NCBI GenBank assembly: GCA_027605045.1
Contig: JAQFWX010000002.1
Location: forward strand, 1,922,001 to 1,986,000
Direction: 5' to 3'
Origin: Phallus indusiatus
Taxonomy: Eukaryota > Basidiomycota > Agaricomycetes > Phallales > Phallaceae
DNA: 64,000 bases
The notes beneath the pieces are model-generated. The model saw nothing but the letters and a program-made list of their open reading frames with translations. It was not told the DNA's origin and made no database searches. Shown piece after piece: positions 35,266-44,791 of this stretch (its first letter is position 1; every line of letters starts with the position of its first letter). Position numbers and translations under genes: made by a program.

Positions 35266-35554
35266 TGTAACAGTTTTATAGCAGACTTATAATGCCTGCT
35301 ATAAGAAAAATCCCACAAATGCACAGAATTCCTGTCTATTGCTCAATCTAGGCTAATAGGGAATACAATGCAGTGTAGTGGGTAGTAAAAAGTTAACTAA
35401 CTACTATGTCACACCGCTCTACAAGTGTGACGGGCGCTTAACGTCACGCTGTGACGCCGCACAAAGCTACACTACAATTCCCCAGTAATGGGGAATTAAA
35501 CCCTAGAGTCTGGGCTACTATAGACTCTTATTAACCCCTTTCCCAACCGTTACA
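35266..35554. mobile_element. Hairpin-rich LTR-like element, family b
   Basis: 289 bp, TGTAACAGTT...AACCGTTACA (ends 9/10 complementary), flanked by a perfect 5-bp TSD GCGCT. It carries several stem-loops: TATAGCAG/CTGCTATA (35277-35303), GTCACAC/GTGTGAC (35408-35431), CGTCAC-GCT-GTGACG (35442-35456), TTCCCC-AGTAAT-GGGGAA (35478-35495) and AGAGTCT/AGACTCT (35505-35528). No ORF. Same architecture, but no sequence similarity, as the elements at 48832 and 60567. Confidence 0.75.
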
Positions 35555-35806
35555 GCGCTTGACATTGGGTCAGAGAGGTTGTCAGAGGTTAGGAGTGAGG
35601 TCGGAGAAGTTGGTCAGAGGTAGTTGTTGAAGAAGATAGACACAACGTCGCTGACGACGACAAGGGATCTGAGATGAGATTGGATCGAGATATGAAACGT
35701 GTGAGAGATTGGGTGGAATAAGATCTATATCAGAACTGGAGAAGTAGTTACAGGAAGCTCGATCTTTAAATAGCTATGAAACTAAATAAAGACCTGAAAC
35801 GGGTTA

Positions 35807-36194
35807 TGTTAGGGCTACTCAGCTCAGACTAGAGGGAGGGGATCCTAAGCTAATATATTGGGAAAATACTAACTACTCACCTAGAGGGAGGGGATCCTAA
35901 GAGAACAAGCTTAGGGACCCTCACTCTAGGGACAACGACTATATACATGAAAAACGACAACGCGGCGTGCGGCCCTGACACAGCTAAGTGCTAGGCGCCC
36001 AAACCGAACCTAAGCGACGCGATGTCACGGGCATCACGCCGGGTACGAGCGCGTGACGCGCGCGAGTAGAGAAAGACAGAACAAATAAATGGAAAGGAAA
36101 TATAATGTACGGGAAATGCAAATAGGATAGAAATGAATATATACCGATGATAATAAATAAGGAAAATGAGAAATGGCGGTAGCGTACCCTGACA
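35807..36194 (-). mobile_element. Solo LTR, family I copy 4
   Basis: TGTTAGGGCTACTCAGCTC...GTACCCTGACA, 388 bp, perfect TSD GGTTA. Nested in the 31820-36321 block. Confidence 0.92.
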
Positions 36195-36321
36195 GGTTAC
36201 AACAAGATAACAAGGACGGAAAAGGAAATGGATCGGAACGGGGAAACAAAAGAATATAAGCGAGGTACGGAAAAGGAATGAGCGGAGCTCCGCTTAAGCG
36301 AGGTGTTATGCAGGTGTGACA

Positions 36322-36402
36322 CCCTCTAGGTGAGTAGTTAGTATTTTCCAATATACATACTTAGGATCCCCTCCCTCTAGCTTGAGCTGAGTAGCCCTAA
36401 CA
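36322..36402 (+). mobile_element. LTR family I copy 3, right fragment
   Basis: CCCTCTAGGTGAGTAGTTAG...GAGTAGCCCTAACA, the remainder of the LTR begun at 31737. The CCCTC at 36322-36326 is the second TSD copy. Confidence 0.85.
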
Positions 36403-36797
36403 GCACTGACTTTTTCCCAATTCCCATTTTTACTGAGGGTGACTGGTGACACCTGTGACACTATGTGACATTGTGTGATGGTTCGTCATGGTTTGAACTG
36501 GTTCACCCTAATTTCCTCATGGTTGAACCTGAACCTGAACCACTAGTTCAGGTTCGGTTCGGTTCAGCTTACATAAGCCGAACCAGGGGTTGGTTCGGGT
36601 TGGGTTCAGGTTCAAAACGGTTCCCAAACCGAACTTCAGCATCACTACTTGAGGCTGTCTGAAAGTTTCCATGTCAACCTTCCATAAAAGCCGAATAGTA
36701 TGATGACTGGAACTGCCGAGTCACTGTTCGCTGTATGGAATGACTGTTGGCTTCCTGCAATTTGATTGACACCTTTTCAAGTAAAATTGGTATGACA
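36403..36797. repeat. GGTTCA/GAACC-rich repeat and spacer
   Basis: From about 36475 to 36640 the sequence is dominated by GGTTC/GAACC words in both orientations (for example CTGAACCACTAGTTCAGG), which could fold as an imperfect hairpin. No TSD or ORF is identified. Confidence 0.45.
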
Positions 36798-37031
36798 CAC
36801 TGGAGACATTGTAGGGTTTAGCCAAAAAAAGGATCTTAAGAAAATTATAGTTCGAGGTATAGACTATTGATAATTTACCAAATTGTGCAATCATATTATA
36901 ACTAATACTAGTACTCAGATTAAAGGATTCTGGCTTGCAAAATTGTCAGTATGCTGCTATTTAGTATTGTTATCTTAGTTAAATTCTGTAATAATTTTTA
37001 CTTATATAACACTATGAATAACTTTCTAAGG
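36798..37031. mobile_element. CACTG-ended element, second copy (one end only)
   Basis: Starts CACTGGAGACATTGTAGGG and matches the left arm of the element at 29997 for about 230 bp (to ATGAATAACTTTCT). It is then interrupted by a different repeat; the other terminus is not seen. Confidence 0.7.
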
Positions 37032-37032
37032 A

Positions 37033-37218
37033 TGACCACGGGTTTGACCAAAAGCAGGTAACCTGTCCAGGTACCTGGGTTTTGACCCGCGGGTTTCAAT
37101 ACCCACGGGTAATAGACACTGTAGGTTTTATACCTGCAGATCCGGGTTTTGATTTTGGGAGTTGACAGGTACCCGCGGGTTTTAAGCGAGATGGGCGCTT
37201 AATTTAAGCGCCCAACTT
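37033..37218. mobile_element. hAT-like CCCGCGGGT repeat, fragment
   Basis: TAAGGATGACCACGGGT at the left, then GACCCGCGGGT, CAGGTACCCGCGGGT and a GGGCGCTTAATTTAAGCGCCC palindrome. Resembles one end of the elements at 58464 and 60987. The stretch 37219-37637 has no recognisable feature. Confidence 0.5.
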
Positions 37219-37637
37219 ATCTTGTAGATATTCAAAAAATATTACAGTGATTTTCATTACGTAAGGCAGATGCCCACTGACCATCTCTTTTTTTTCATCC
37301 AACTTGCGAACGCGATATCTCTTGATCCACAAGAGATATTGACGTAGATCTTTTTGGAACATATTCGTAAGTTTTTTATCTAGTGCACCGTCCTTCCAAA
37401 AGTACTTAAAATTCAATATTCAATATTTCAGTTTTTGCCATTCCTTGTTCACATCGCGAACTCGATTTCTCGTGAATATCACATCTTAGCATCTTTTTCA
37501 GGCCATTAATGGAATGCTTATGAATGTATCAAGTGCATGTGAGTTCCGTTTCGTCTATTTTCATTCAGGTTTGCTGAATATTCACCTGGTAGGGACAACC
37601 TCAGCAGCCACAGTCGCATTCTGGTTTTCATCCTAAC

Positions 37638-37979
37638 TGTCAGGGTACGCTACCGCCGTCTCTCATTTTTCTATTTATTATCATCGACATCACTTCATTT
37701 CTATTCTATTTATCATTCCCGCGTTTTACTTTCATCTTCCGTTCCCTTATTCCGTCTCTATTTCACATTCTCTACTCGCACGCGTCGCGCGCTCGTACCC
37801 GGTGTGATGCCTGTGACATCACGTCACTTAGGTTCGGTTCGGGCGCCTAGCACTTAGTTGTGTCAGGGCCACATGCTGCGTCGTCATTTATGTATATAGT
37901 AGCCGTACCTAGAGTGAGGGTCCCTAAGCTTGTTCTCTTAGGATCCCCTCCCTCTAGTCTGAGCTGAGTAGCCCTAACA
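37638..37979 (+). mobile_element. Solo LTR, family I copy 5
   Basis: TGTCAGGGTACGCTACCGC...GAGTAGCCCTAACA, 342 bp, perfect TSD CTAAC. It lacks one of the two GGATCCCCTCCCTCTAG units, which explains its shorter length. Confidence 0.92.
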
Positions 37980-38148
37980 CTAACCAACATAACGGAAACT
38001 TGAAGTTGCTCGTTGGATTTATCATTGGCAGTCATTCCTGTTGAAGTCCGCATCCATGTTTAGCTGCTCTCCTCTACCATTTAGTCTACTGATGCCGCGG
38101 CCACCTGTTATTCTTCTTTTCAACTTCGATTTATAAATAAATATATTT

Positions 38149-39364
38149 TCAAATGTAACTAGAGTGGCGAAACCATCCTTGGACATGCTCCTTGGTGACT
38201 TTGCTAAGTGCCTCATACATAAATAAAAATGGTTTGTTATTATCACCACTCTCAATGTCAGTGCGGAAACAAACTCCATGAGGCTGGATATAGGCCTTAA
38301 CGAATGAAAAGCATTCTTCTATGGGATTAAAATCAGGGGAATATGGTGGAAGATAGATGAGTTTGATTCCACTAAATAATAAAATAAGAATATGAAGGAT
38401 GAAGCGAAGGAGTGCTTACGCAGCATCACACATCTCTTGTACACCTTCAACATGATGGATTCTACAGTTGTCCATCACAAGAACACTATTTGGTCCTGGG
38501 TATGGGTTCATACAACTGAGAAGACCTTTGAGAAAGATTTTGAAAGTGTTGCCATTGAAGGAGCCGCGAACAATTTGAGTATAAAGAATCCCCTGTAAAG
38601 ACAGACCCGGAAGTATGGAGTATCTAGTAATTGTTGAGTGTTACTGAAAATGATAAATTAAGAAACACATACCGGTCACCACGCTGAAAATATGTTTTAA
38701 CTCTTGCTCTTCTCCCACGATGAGCACGCCCCATAGATCGATATGTGGTCAAAACATTGACTGAGCTTTCGTCTGTAAAAACAAGTCGTTCCGGAGTTTC
38801 TTTTGAGATTGTATACAAAAATAAGTCACGAGACGTTTCACAACGTTCAGCAGCAGCTCGAGATAACTAAAAACTATAGTATCAGTTTGAATTTTGAAAC
38901 CCACATAGAGCCACAATCACCTTTTTTGATGTCAGGCCAAGTAACTTTAGTGTGCGGTGAATTGTGGAAAGTGATGCCAGGACATTCTTCTGTTGTAGTA
39001 ACTGCTCTGCTAGCTCATCCAAATAGATATCTGGACGCCGTTCAATGTGTCCAATCAAAAACTAAAAATATAAGAATACGTAACACCATCCAGTCTCAAA
39101 TAGATGTATACGACACACCTCACAACAATCCGTGTCCAGAAGCTTTGCCCGGCCCATCTTAGCATATGTATTAGCACTCCTTTCCACACTACCTGTTTCC
39201 TTCCATAATTGAATGATCCGATACACAACTCGTGGTTTTATCGCAAGATTTTTAGCTATCTCTGTTGGGCTATATTCCAAAATCTCTTGTTGATAAATGA
39301 CGCGATCTTTGAGATCTTTCGAGTAGCGTTGGCGTAATTTTTGTGATTTATATATAGATGTCAT
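38149..39364 (-). CDS. Tc1/mariner-type (DDE superfamily) transposase
   Basis: ATG at 39364 (MTSIYKSQKLRQRYSKDL). A helix-turn-helix region follows (YSPTEIAKNLAIKPRVVYRIIQLWKETGS), then RRPDIYLDELAEQLL...TLKLLGLTSKK, the first catalytic Asp in RLVFTDESSV, the second in VLVMDNCRIHHVEG, and the third acidic residue in YLPPYSPDFNPIEECFS. It stops at TGA 38151-38149 after GWFRHSSYI. Five or so short GT-AG introns join the exons, and I found no in-frame stop or frame break, so the enzyme could be functional. Terminal inverted repeats and TA duplications were not identified by eye. Confidence 0.8.
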
Positions 39365-39608
39365 ATGGAGAGAGAAATGATCATAAAGAAAGACAAGAAA
39401 AGAAGCAGCTATTCGAGTGCAGAGGTTGAAGTTTCTCGACACGAGAGACTTGTGAGGAAAAGTTTTGTATGACTAAGCCACATGATGTCCGGAAGCCACA
39501 TCCGCATCATTAGACTGTCAATGAAAGGTGAGAATCATTTATCTAAACCTTCAGAAAAGCACTAACCATTTATGATTAGTTTATTATGTTACCTGTATCC
39601 GAAACCTT

Positions 39609-41808
39609 CTAGCCCCTTCCGGCTCTTTTTTCAACCTTCTTTATCGCACGTTTGACTTCGTTCGCCACGAAAGATGCATTGCCCTTGCTCAGGAAAAATG
39701 GGTGGTCTGTAAAGTATGTTTCCTCTTTACCTTTGAGATCATTGAGCCGATAGAAATTGTTTGCTTCGAGGTCCTCTTTGAAGGTGTGGAGATTCCGGCA
39801 GGGATGTTTATTCACAAGATCCTCCATAAAGACTGCTAACTCGGGATAAATCTGGGCATCTTCAGAATCACTGCTGTAGGTTTCGGATGTTTCAGTTTCA
39901 GCCAGCTTTCTTTTACGAGAGTTCTTAGTAACATTCTGAGGTTCCGTGTTTCCATCTAGCTCAGCAAACATCTTCTTCACCATAAACATCGTCACAAGCT
40001 CAGAAAGTGTTAGGGCGACTCAGGGCACACACCTAGAGGGCAGGAAACCTAAGATCTATTGATGAACGACGACTAACTACTCACCTAGAGGGCAGGAAAC
40101 CTAAGAGAACAAGCTTAGGGATCCCCCTCTAGGGCTACGCTACATATACTACGTGGAAGCGCTCGGGGACAATAGATGAGTATCGCCGCGGGATCCGAGG
40201 CGATAAAAGGGAGTTCGAAGAGGTTCGGAGAATTCGATCGGAGTTCGAATTCAAAGAGATCGAAAGGAATAGATAATAGAGAACGAGAGATGACAGAACT
40301 ATAGTTCGAGTTCTCGGAACCCAAACTCGAAGTCTCGGAAAGGAATCAGAAGGGAGAAAGGAACATCGGAACACAAGGAAATGAAGAAATAACGACACGG
40401 AAGACAGAAATAACGACACGGAAGACATGAAGCTAGCGTACCCTGACAGAAAGACCACCAGTTGCACCTGGCGGTGCTGACTGTGCACGACGTCCATTGT
40501 CTCGTTCTGGTTGTTTTGTGTGAAACTCCTCAAACAGTTCACCCCTTGGAGGAGTATCATAAGTCACTGCCCACAGTTTCATTGCCTGAGGGTGTATATT
40601 GAAAAAACAGTAAGTAAAGCTAATCACACTCAAAATCAACTAATTACCAATGCATTTGCCCAGCCATTGATTTGAGCAGATGAAAGAAGAACATGTGCAC
40701 CATGCTTGTTGACTTTGCAGAACTCTGTAGCACCAGTATGTATTGGACATGTTCTGAGTGACTTCTTGAGCCGAAGAAACTCTTCTAGTTCTTTTTCTGA
40801 TTGCTTCTCATCTTCCGGAGCATCAGCGTTGTCTTCATCATCAAGTGTGTCCAAATTCATCATTTTCTCCTTCTTTGCTTTCACCTTCTTTCCCTTCAGT
40901 GTATCTTTTTTGGTACCAACTCCATTTCGCGCGCGCAATGAATCCAAATACTACATGCTTTGTAAGCTAGCTTCTCTCAATCAACATGTCTCATACCTTT
41001 TCATCTATTATTATTTGCACAGGAATGTCAGTGCTGTTTTTCTTTAGCAATTGACGTGCCAATATGATCAGAGCACTCCAGTCCCCTTCATTCGAAAGTT
41101 CAGCTTCAGCGGACCCAGCTATTTTATAGCCAAGTGTTGGCTTTCGGACTACATCTTTGCATCCGATTTTCTCGTGGATCTGTGCTACAGCCTGAGCATA
41201 ACCGCTTTTGAATGGTAATTGCACTCGTCCTGAAAATTGTTTTGATCCTGAGGGAACTGTGAAAAGGAGTGCTATCTGAAGGTCAGTAATAGTCATCTAG
41301 ATTGGTATTTGAACTTACTGGCAATATTCTCCAGCGGTGGTGCAGATGCTGGGACTGACTTTGTAGGTCTGCCACGCTTTGCCTTTGTGTCCTTTCTCAT
41401 AACTGCTTCTAGTTCGAACTCTTCCACTGAGCTGTTTCCATCGCTGCTGTTGACTAGGTCCACAGTATCAACACGGGCCGGCATGCGTATGGAACCTAAT
41501 GAGCATGTGTCGTTTGTGCCGATCTTTTTGTTTGTGCTGATTGTGTTGCTCGTGTCATTTGTATTGTTATCATCCAATTCTACAACCAGGTCTTCTTCTG
41601 ACTCCTCCACAATTGTATTGAGGGTTTGTCCAGCCAACCGACTTGATTTCCGCACATTTGTAGTGTTTATGGTCTCCGATTCTTCAGCCCGAGTCGCATC
41701 CACATGGTTGTCTTCTGTTACAGCTTTTTGTTTTTTGTTACGATTGCTGATGCCTTTAGCTTTTTTTCTTGCTGAAACTGAACGAGAGCTCCCCATTGTA
41801 GCTGGCAA
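39609..41808 (-). CDS. Unrecognised gene, split by a solo LTR
   Basis: Reading from 41808: an N-terminal basic, low-complexity region (RKKAKGISNRNKKQK...RKSSRLAG...KRGRPTKS, AT-hook-like and nuclear-looking). Then LLFTVPSGSKQFSGRVQLPFKSGYAQAV; LKKNSTDIPVQIII; a lysine-rich and acidic linker; CPIHTGATEFCKVNKHGAHVLLSSAQINGWANALV; KLWAVTYDTPPRGELFEEFH; and a C-terminal domain YPELAVFMEDLVNKHPCRNL...KRAIKKVEKRAGRG. Exons are joined by short introns. The LTR at 40008-40448 interrupts the last coding exon. Excising it and one GAAAG copy restores the frame exactly, with no other lesion seen, so disruption is recent. Same orientation as the neighbouring transposase. Host gene or transposon cargo: undecided. 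Confidence 0.6.
40008..40448 (-). mobile_element. Solo LTR, family III copy 2
   Basis: TGTTAGGGCGACTCAGGGC...GTACCCTGACA, 441 bp, perfect TSD GAAAG, inside the coding region of the 39609-41808 gene. It has two CTAGAGGGCAGGAAACCTAAG units and a short duplicated AATAACGACACGGAAGAC segment near its end. Confidence 0.92.
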
Positions 41809-41820
41809 TTTTCTAGGTGT

Positions 41821-42216
41821 TGTCAGGGTACGCTACCGCCGTCTCTCATTTTCTTATTTATTATCATCGGCATCATTTCTTTTCCATTTTATTTATCATT
41901 TCCATATTTTACTTTCACTCTCCGTTTCTTTGTTCTGTCTCTATTCCACTTTCTCTACTCGCGCGCGTCGCGCGCTCGTACCCGGCGTGATGCCCGTGAC
42001 ATCATGTCACCTAGGTTCGGCTTGGGCGCCTGGCACTTAGCTGTGTCAGGGCCGCACGCCGCGTCGTCGTTTCATGTATATAGTAGCTGTACCTAGAGTG
42101 AGGGTCCCTAAGCTTGTTCTCTTAGGATCCCCTCCCTCTAGGTGAGTAGTTAGTTTCCCTTCCAATATATTGTCTTAGGATCCCCTCCCTCTAGTGTGAG
42201 CTGAGTAGCCCTAACA
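41821..42216 (+). mobile_element. Solo LTR, family I copy 6
   Basis: TGTCAGGGTACGCTACCGC...GAGTAGCCCTAACA, 396 bp, perfect TSD GGTGT. It lies 12 bp upstream of the ATG of the unrecognised gene (41808), in its leader or promoter. The following 42217-42654 has no recognisable feature. Confidence 0.92.
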
Positions 42217-42654
42217 GGTGTTTGGTAGGGAAAAGGGTTTTGTATTGCACTTATTTGCATACGCGTAGTTACAAGGTCACAGGCAACGGAGTGATACTAC
42301 AATAAGATTTAGATTTTATATAAGTTGTTTTAGCTATCTACACGTCTAAAAACTAATGGCAAGTGTTTGCGGAATATGTGCAAAACTCCTCAAGTCCTGG
42401 ACCATGTTACCTGAAATAAACACACGTTATAAGTCGAATGGGGGGAAATATAATCACAAACGCACATTACGAAACCCTAGTGTGTCATAAACACTGCGTT
42501 CTATGAATATCTGCAGTAGGTGGGATAAGATACGGCCAACATATAGTAGTCATGAGGTAGGGTTGCTATAAGTGAATAAATATCAATTAGGGGATGTTAC
42601 AATGAACGAAAATGAAAAATAAGCTTACCATGCACTATAAGCATTCATTAACAT

Positions 42655-43006
42655 TGTCACAGTACGCTAGCGCCTCGCTCGACTATTCGATCTTTTCGAT
42701 TTCTTTCGGTTTCATTTCGCACTTTGATTTCCTTCATTTTCCGTATCTTACCATTTCCACTACTTTTGTCGTTTTCTCGATTTCTCGATTTCTTCGATTT
42801 ACTCTGATTTCTGTTTCTATCTCCTCGGATCCCATGGGGATCAGTCGGGCGCCTCATACTCTGTATTTATATGCGTTTTCCCTAGAGGGGGATACCTAAG
42901 CTTGTTCTCTTAGGTTTTCCCTCCTCTAGGTGAGTAGTTAGTTGCTGCCCTGCAATAGATCTTAGGTTTTCCCTCCTCTAGGTGTGTGCCCTGAGTCGCC
43001 CTAACA
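42655..43006 (+). repeat. Family II LTR, 5' LTR of the chromovirus
   Basis: TGTCACAGTACGCTAGCGCC...GAGTCGCCCTAACA, 352 bp. U3 is rich in TCGATTTC repeats. It contains two copies of TTAGGTTTTCCCTCCTCTAGG downstream of the start-site core. Confidence 0.85.
42864..42908 (+). promoter_or_regulatory. LTR promoter: TATA box and inferred transcript 5' end
   Basis: TATTTATAT starts at 42864. AAGCTTGTTCT begins 34 bp downstream (42898-42908), where transcription should start. Exactly this 11-mer is complementary to the primer-binding site at 43009-43019. The start position is inferred from spacing and complementarity and has not been measured. Confidence 0.65.
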
Positions 43007-43008
43007 GT

Positions 43009-43019
43009 AGAACAAGCTT
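43009..43019 (+). other. Self-priming primer-binding site
   Basis: AGAACAAGCTT, 2 bp after the 5' LTR end, is the exact reverse complement of 42898-42908. In Tf1 and sushi-type chromoviruses the first about 11 nt of the genomic RNA anneal to such a site and prime reverse transcription instead of a tRNA. Confidence 0.65.
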
Positions 43020-43150
43020 CTACCTTCGGACCGGTCATTTCTATTGTCGTTTTCCTTCGGAAACTCTTCGTCAGCAGTGTCTCAGACGTTCCCGACGCTT
43101 TTCGCCCATAAAACGACCCCTCCGCCCTTCGTTCTTCGATTCCTTTTGTC

Positions 43151-44786
43151 ATGGAACAGCCTGAGAGTGATCCCATCATTCGCCTCACTGCGATTGAACA
43201 AAGAATGGAAGAGCTTGTAACTCATCTCAACCAACTTCTTCCCCCCCAGGCTTCTACTGCCGATCCCGCTAATCCGAACACCCCTAATCCTGGAGCCTCG
43301 GTTCCAAATCCTCAAAACGAGACAAGATCGTCTCGAAACACTCGCCCCGCCGTACCTCTCGCCTATGACGGAGATCGCAAAAATGGCCGTACCTTCTGGA
43401 ACTCGGTCGAACTCTACATGAGCGTATGTGGTGGCGATTTCCCAAATCTCAGTACCAAAGTCATCTGGGTACTATCCTACATGAATAGTGGATGCGCTGG
43501 TGCCTTCGCCGAACTTGTTCAGGCCCAGTACAACTGGGGATTGGCTCCTTATGAGACCTGGGAAGATTTCCGACAAAAGTTTCGTTCTGAATTCTTCCCG
43601 GTAACCGAAGCCGAGGACGCATTGAATCTCCTTCTTTCGGGACGTTATGCTCAAGGAGGTCGAAATGTAGACGATTACACCGACGCATTTCGCATAATCG
43701 TAGATCGCGCTGGGTTTACGATTCATGATGGCCTTGCATTGACGACGTATTATCGACAAGGTTTAGACCGGGAGATCTCTAGTAAAGTGGGAACGATGCA
43801 GAATCGACCCGATTACAGCGACTACGAAGGATGGGTTCAGGCTGCTAGACTTTTCGATCAAGCTCGCCGTACCAACGATGCTTTCAACGCCACCCAACGT
43901 CGGGTCATTGCCGGTAATTCGACTTCAACCCCTCTTACGTCGATTCCGATCTCTCGAACTCGACCCAGCCCATTCCCGATCTACCAACGTACAACGGGAC
44001 CCCCTATTTACTCCCCACCTCCCTTTGTCAGGGTACGCTACTGCGTCCCCTCATTTTTCTTATTTATTATCATCGGTATATGTTTATTTCTATTTCATTT
44101 ACATTTCCCGTCCATTACTTCCACTTTCCGTTTCCTTGTTCTGCCTCTATTTCACTTTCTTTACTCGCGCGTCGCGCGTCATTCGGCGTGATGCCCGTGA
44201 CATCACGTCGCTTAGGTTCGGTTCGGGCGCCTAGCACTTAGCTGTGTCAGGGCCGCACGCCGCGTTATCGTTTTCATGTATATAGTCGCTGTCCCTAGAG
44301 TGAGGGTCCCTAAGCTTGTTCTCTTAGGATCCCCTCCCTCTAGGTGAGTAGTATAGTTATCGTCCAATATAGTACTTAGGATCCCCTCCCTCTAGTCTGA
44401 GCTGAGTAGCCCTAACACCCTTTCCTCCACCTCGTGCACCGATCCCTGCCGCCATGTCTCACCCAATACGACCACCGATTTCTGCCCCTGCTAATGTTGC
44501 ACCTCCAACCCGAAATGATGCCATGGAGGTTGATGCTGCTCGCCGCCGCATACAGACTGAGACAGCCCGGTGTTTCCGATGTGGACAGTTAGGTCATCTT
44601 GTTAAGGACTGCCCACGCGCATTCGATGTTCGATTTATGCAGACCGATGAAATCGATGAGATTCTCGAGCAACGATTTGCTCAACAAGATGTGCTGGAAA
44701 CACCGAATCATGTCGAGATTGCTACGGAGGAAAACGAGATCGCGGTCACTGCAACTAGAGAGGATTTTCAGAACGGCAGCGAGTAA
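43151..44786 (+). CDS. Gag of the chromovirus (interrupted by a solo LTR)
   Basis: ATG at 43151 (MEQPESDPIIRLTAIEQRMEEL), capsid region with KNGRTFWNSVELYM and the Ty3-type core ETWEDFRQKFRSEFFPVTEAEDALN, then after the insertion at 44026-44417 a single CCHC zinc knuckle CFRCGQLGHLVKDC at about 44571-44612. Removing the LTR and one CCCTT restores the frame (PPFPPPRAP). The stop TAA is at 44784-44786. The pol frame is already open here in another register, so Pol is probably made by frameshifting near 44750-44783. Confidence 0.85.
44026..44417 (+). mobile_element. Solo LTR, family I copy 7
   Basis: TGTCAGGGTACGCTACTGC...GAGTAGCCCTAACA, 392 bp, TSD CCCTT, inserted in gag. Confidence 0.93.
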
Positions 44787-44791
44787 GGGAT

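Larger units (their letters stand above)
31820..36321. mobile_element. 4.5-kb composite block inserted in a family I LTR (TSD CCCTC)
   Basis: The block starts TGTTACGTGCCGGGG, ends GGTGTGACA, and is flanked by perfect CCCTC duplications with the two halves of one LTR on either side. TG...CA ends and a 5-bp TSD point to integrase-type (LTR retrotransposon) insertion. Its interior: a 255-bp LTR-like end (31820-32074, closing GTGTCACA), the 3' portion of an F-type element (32075-34604), an LTR-G-like promoter region (34605-35265), a hairpin-rich element and a solo LTR. A second TGTTACGTAC...CGGGATAGGCTCGG stretch near 35219 resembles the start of the left end and may be the diverged right LTR. 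Confidence 0.55.

Noticed and set aside
28710..42980. Regularly repeated 20-25 bp direct repeats (CTAGAGGG...CCTAAG) as a possible CRISPR-like array
   Set aside because: They are pairs internal to each LTR, not an array with unique spacers, and the genome is eukaryotic.
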